Source of the DNA: Klebsiella quasivariicola
GTDB lineage: Bacteria; Pseudomonadota; Gammaproteobacteria; Enterobacterales; Enterobacteriaceae
Length of the DNA stretch: 64,000 nucleotides
Direction of reading: 5' to 3'
Assembly (NCBI RefSeq): GCF_002269255.1
Contig: NZ_CP022823.1
Span: forward strand, 1,984,001 to 2,048,000
A program made the translations under genes and the position numbers. The notes beneath the pieces were generated by a model. The model saw only the letters and a program-made list of their open reading frames with translations, searched no databases and was not told where the DNA came from. Shown here piece by piece: positions 63,007-64,000 of the stretch. Within the stretch, counting starts at the first letter, position 1; each line of letters starts with the position of its first letter.

Positions 63007-64000
63007 TCACAGCACTGCTTCCATTACCCACACGCTGACGCTTCCCCCGTTGCAGGTAAAGGTCGCGCAGCCATCGTCGTCGGTTTCAACAATCTCTTCC
63101 CGGTTACCGAGAAAATCCCGCCAACGTTTTTTGCCATAATTTTCGCCCAGCGTCAGGGTCTTTTCCCCCTCATCGCCATTGGACATGACCACCACGCAAC
63201 CAGGATCCTCGTCGGTGCCGCTGCGGCTGAAGGCGATACAGTTGGGGTGATCGAACCAGAGCGTTTGCACACCGTGCGCAAAGCGCTGACGGGCGTCGAT
63301 CAGTTCGTGCAGTTGCTCGATAACGGGCATCTCTATAGCGTAGGTTTGTCCGTCACCGCCGGTATCTTCATAGGAGGCGCCGAAGAGATCGGCATAGAAG
63401 ACCGAGGGCACCCCATTTTCACGTAGCAGGATCAGCGCATAGGCCAGCGGTTTAAACCACGGCTCAACTGGCGCCTCGAGGGCCTGCAGCGGCTGGGTGT
63501 CATGATTGGTAACCAGGGTAACGGCATGGAACGGGTCAGCTTCCACCAGCGTTCCGCTGAAAATCTGGCTCATGTCATAATCGCGCCCCTGGCGCGACGC
63601 TTCATGAAATTTCATCTGCAGCGGGGCATCAAACAGCATCGTCTTGCCCTCGACCAGGTCGATATACTGCTGCAGCTTCTCCACTTCATGGGACCAGTAT
63701 TCCGCCACAATAAACAATGGCTGCGGCGCCACCTCCTGAACGTGTTCGATCCACACTTTGTAAAACCAGGCGGGAATATGCTTCACCGCGTCAAGACGAA
63801 AACCGTCGCAGCCGGTTTGCTCCATCACCCAGCGCGCCCAGTATTTGATCTCCTCGGTGACCGCATGATTGCGAAAATCGATATTGGCGCCCATCAGGTA
63901 ATCGAAGTTACCCAGTTCATCGTCAACCTGTTCATTCCAGCCCTCGCCGGTGTAATCGTTGACGATTTTAAATACGCCGTCTTCCGTCGGGTTTTCGATA
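63007..64000 (-). CDS. amyA: AmyA cytoplasmic alpha-amylase (C-terminal part; start beyond window)
   Basis: The last 330 residues of a GH13 alpha-amylase. The catalytic nucleophile Asp lies in GFRLDAVKHI, the acid Glu in VAEYW, and the transition-state Asp in VTNHDTQP; the C-terminal domain ends FTCNGGSVSVWVMEAVL. It matches E. coli AmyA, which breaks down internal maltodextrins. The frame is open to the window edge (NDYTGEGWNEQVDDELGNFD), so the 5' part continues past 64000. Intact where seen. Confidence 0.95.
   Translation of the reverse strand, partial: IENPTEDGVFKIVNDYTGEGWNEQVDDELGNFDYLMGANIDFRNHAVTEEIKYWARWVMEQTGCDGFRLDAVKHIPAWFYKVWIEHVQEVAPQPLFIVAEYWSHEVEKLQQYIDLVEGKTMLFDAPLQMKFHEASRQGRDYDMSQIFSGTLVEADPFHAVTLVTNHDTQPLQALEAPVEPWFKPLAYALILLRENGVPSVFYADLFGASYEDTGGDGQTYAIEMPVIEQLHELIDARQRFAHGVQTLWFDHPNCIAFSRSGTDEDPGCVVVMSNGDEGEKTLTLGENYGKKRWRDFLGNREEIVETDDDGCATFTCNGGSVSVWVMEAVL

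Overview
The window comes from an enterobacterium, most likely Klebsiella or a close relative. The right 13 kb (50.9-64.0 kb) is ordinary enterobacterial chromosome with the Escherichia/Klebsiella gene content mtfA, tRNA-Asn, tRNA-Ser(CGA), an OmpC/OmpF-type porin, yedJ, dcm, vsr, yedA, yedI, dgcQ, the small RNA DsrA, yodD, dsrB, rcsA, yedD and amyA. The species was not determined.

The left 50.8 kb is one integrative and conjugative element (ICE) of the ICEKp/high-pathogenicity-island type, inserted in the 3' end of tRNA-Asn. A P4-type tyrosine integrase sits next to the tRNA. The 17-bp core known for this family (CCAGTCAGAGGAGCCAA) lies at the tRNA 3' end on the minus strand (50772-50788). 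The far end of the element is beyond base 1. The transfer module (0-17 kb) is complete in appearance: ArdC anti-restriction protein, MobC (MOB-C relaxase), MobB coupling protein, a 670-bp structured non-coding region that is the best oriT candidate, a TrbM/KikA-like periplasmic protein, VirB11-10-9-8-7-6, an EexN-type lipoprotein, VirB5, a VirB3/VirB4 fusion, VirB2 and VirB1, then a small zinc-finger protein, a DUF2857 protein and an AlpA-type regulator.

Where ICEKp elements usually carry the yersiniabactin locus, this one holds about 31 kb of mosaic cargo (17.5-48.7 kb) dominated by efflux and redox genes with their own regulators. In order: AraC regulator / FUSC-DUF1656-HlyD pump; a MarA/SoxS-like activator; a frameshifted helix-turn-helix gene; an SDR lacking its catalytic Tyr and Lys with an MFS transporter and a 925-residue winged-helix/ATPase regulator; an RpiR regulator-EamA exporter pair divergent from a ketopantoate-reductase-like enzyme and a TauE/SafE permease; IS66 and Rrf2 remnants; LysR/YciI; a frameshifted DUF1471 gene; an NmrA-family reductase and LysR regulator separated by an intact IS3-family insertion; a four-gene operon (three SDRs and a flavin reductase) divergent from an AraC regulator; and an Rrf2 regulator with an RND efflux pump. 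No outer-membrane channel or yersiniabactin gene is present, so both tripartite pumps would have to borrow a host TolC-type channel. Base composition changes sharply from block to block (very AT-rich at 21.5-23.6 kb, GC-rich at 29.7-32.3 kb), which fits stepwise acquisition.

Three genes (22.5 kb, 35.3 kb, yedJ) are each broken by one extra base, two of them in A-runs. This may be real decay or residual sequencing error, and those breaks should be read with that in mind.
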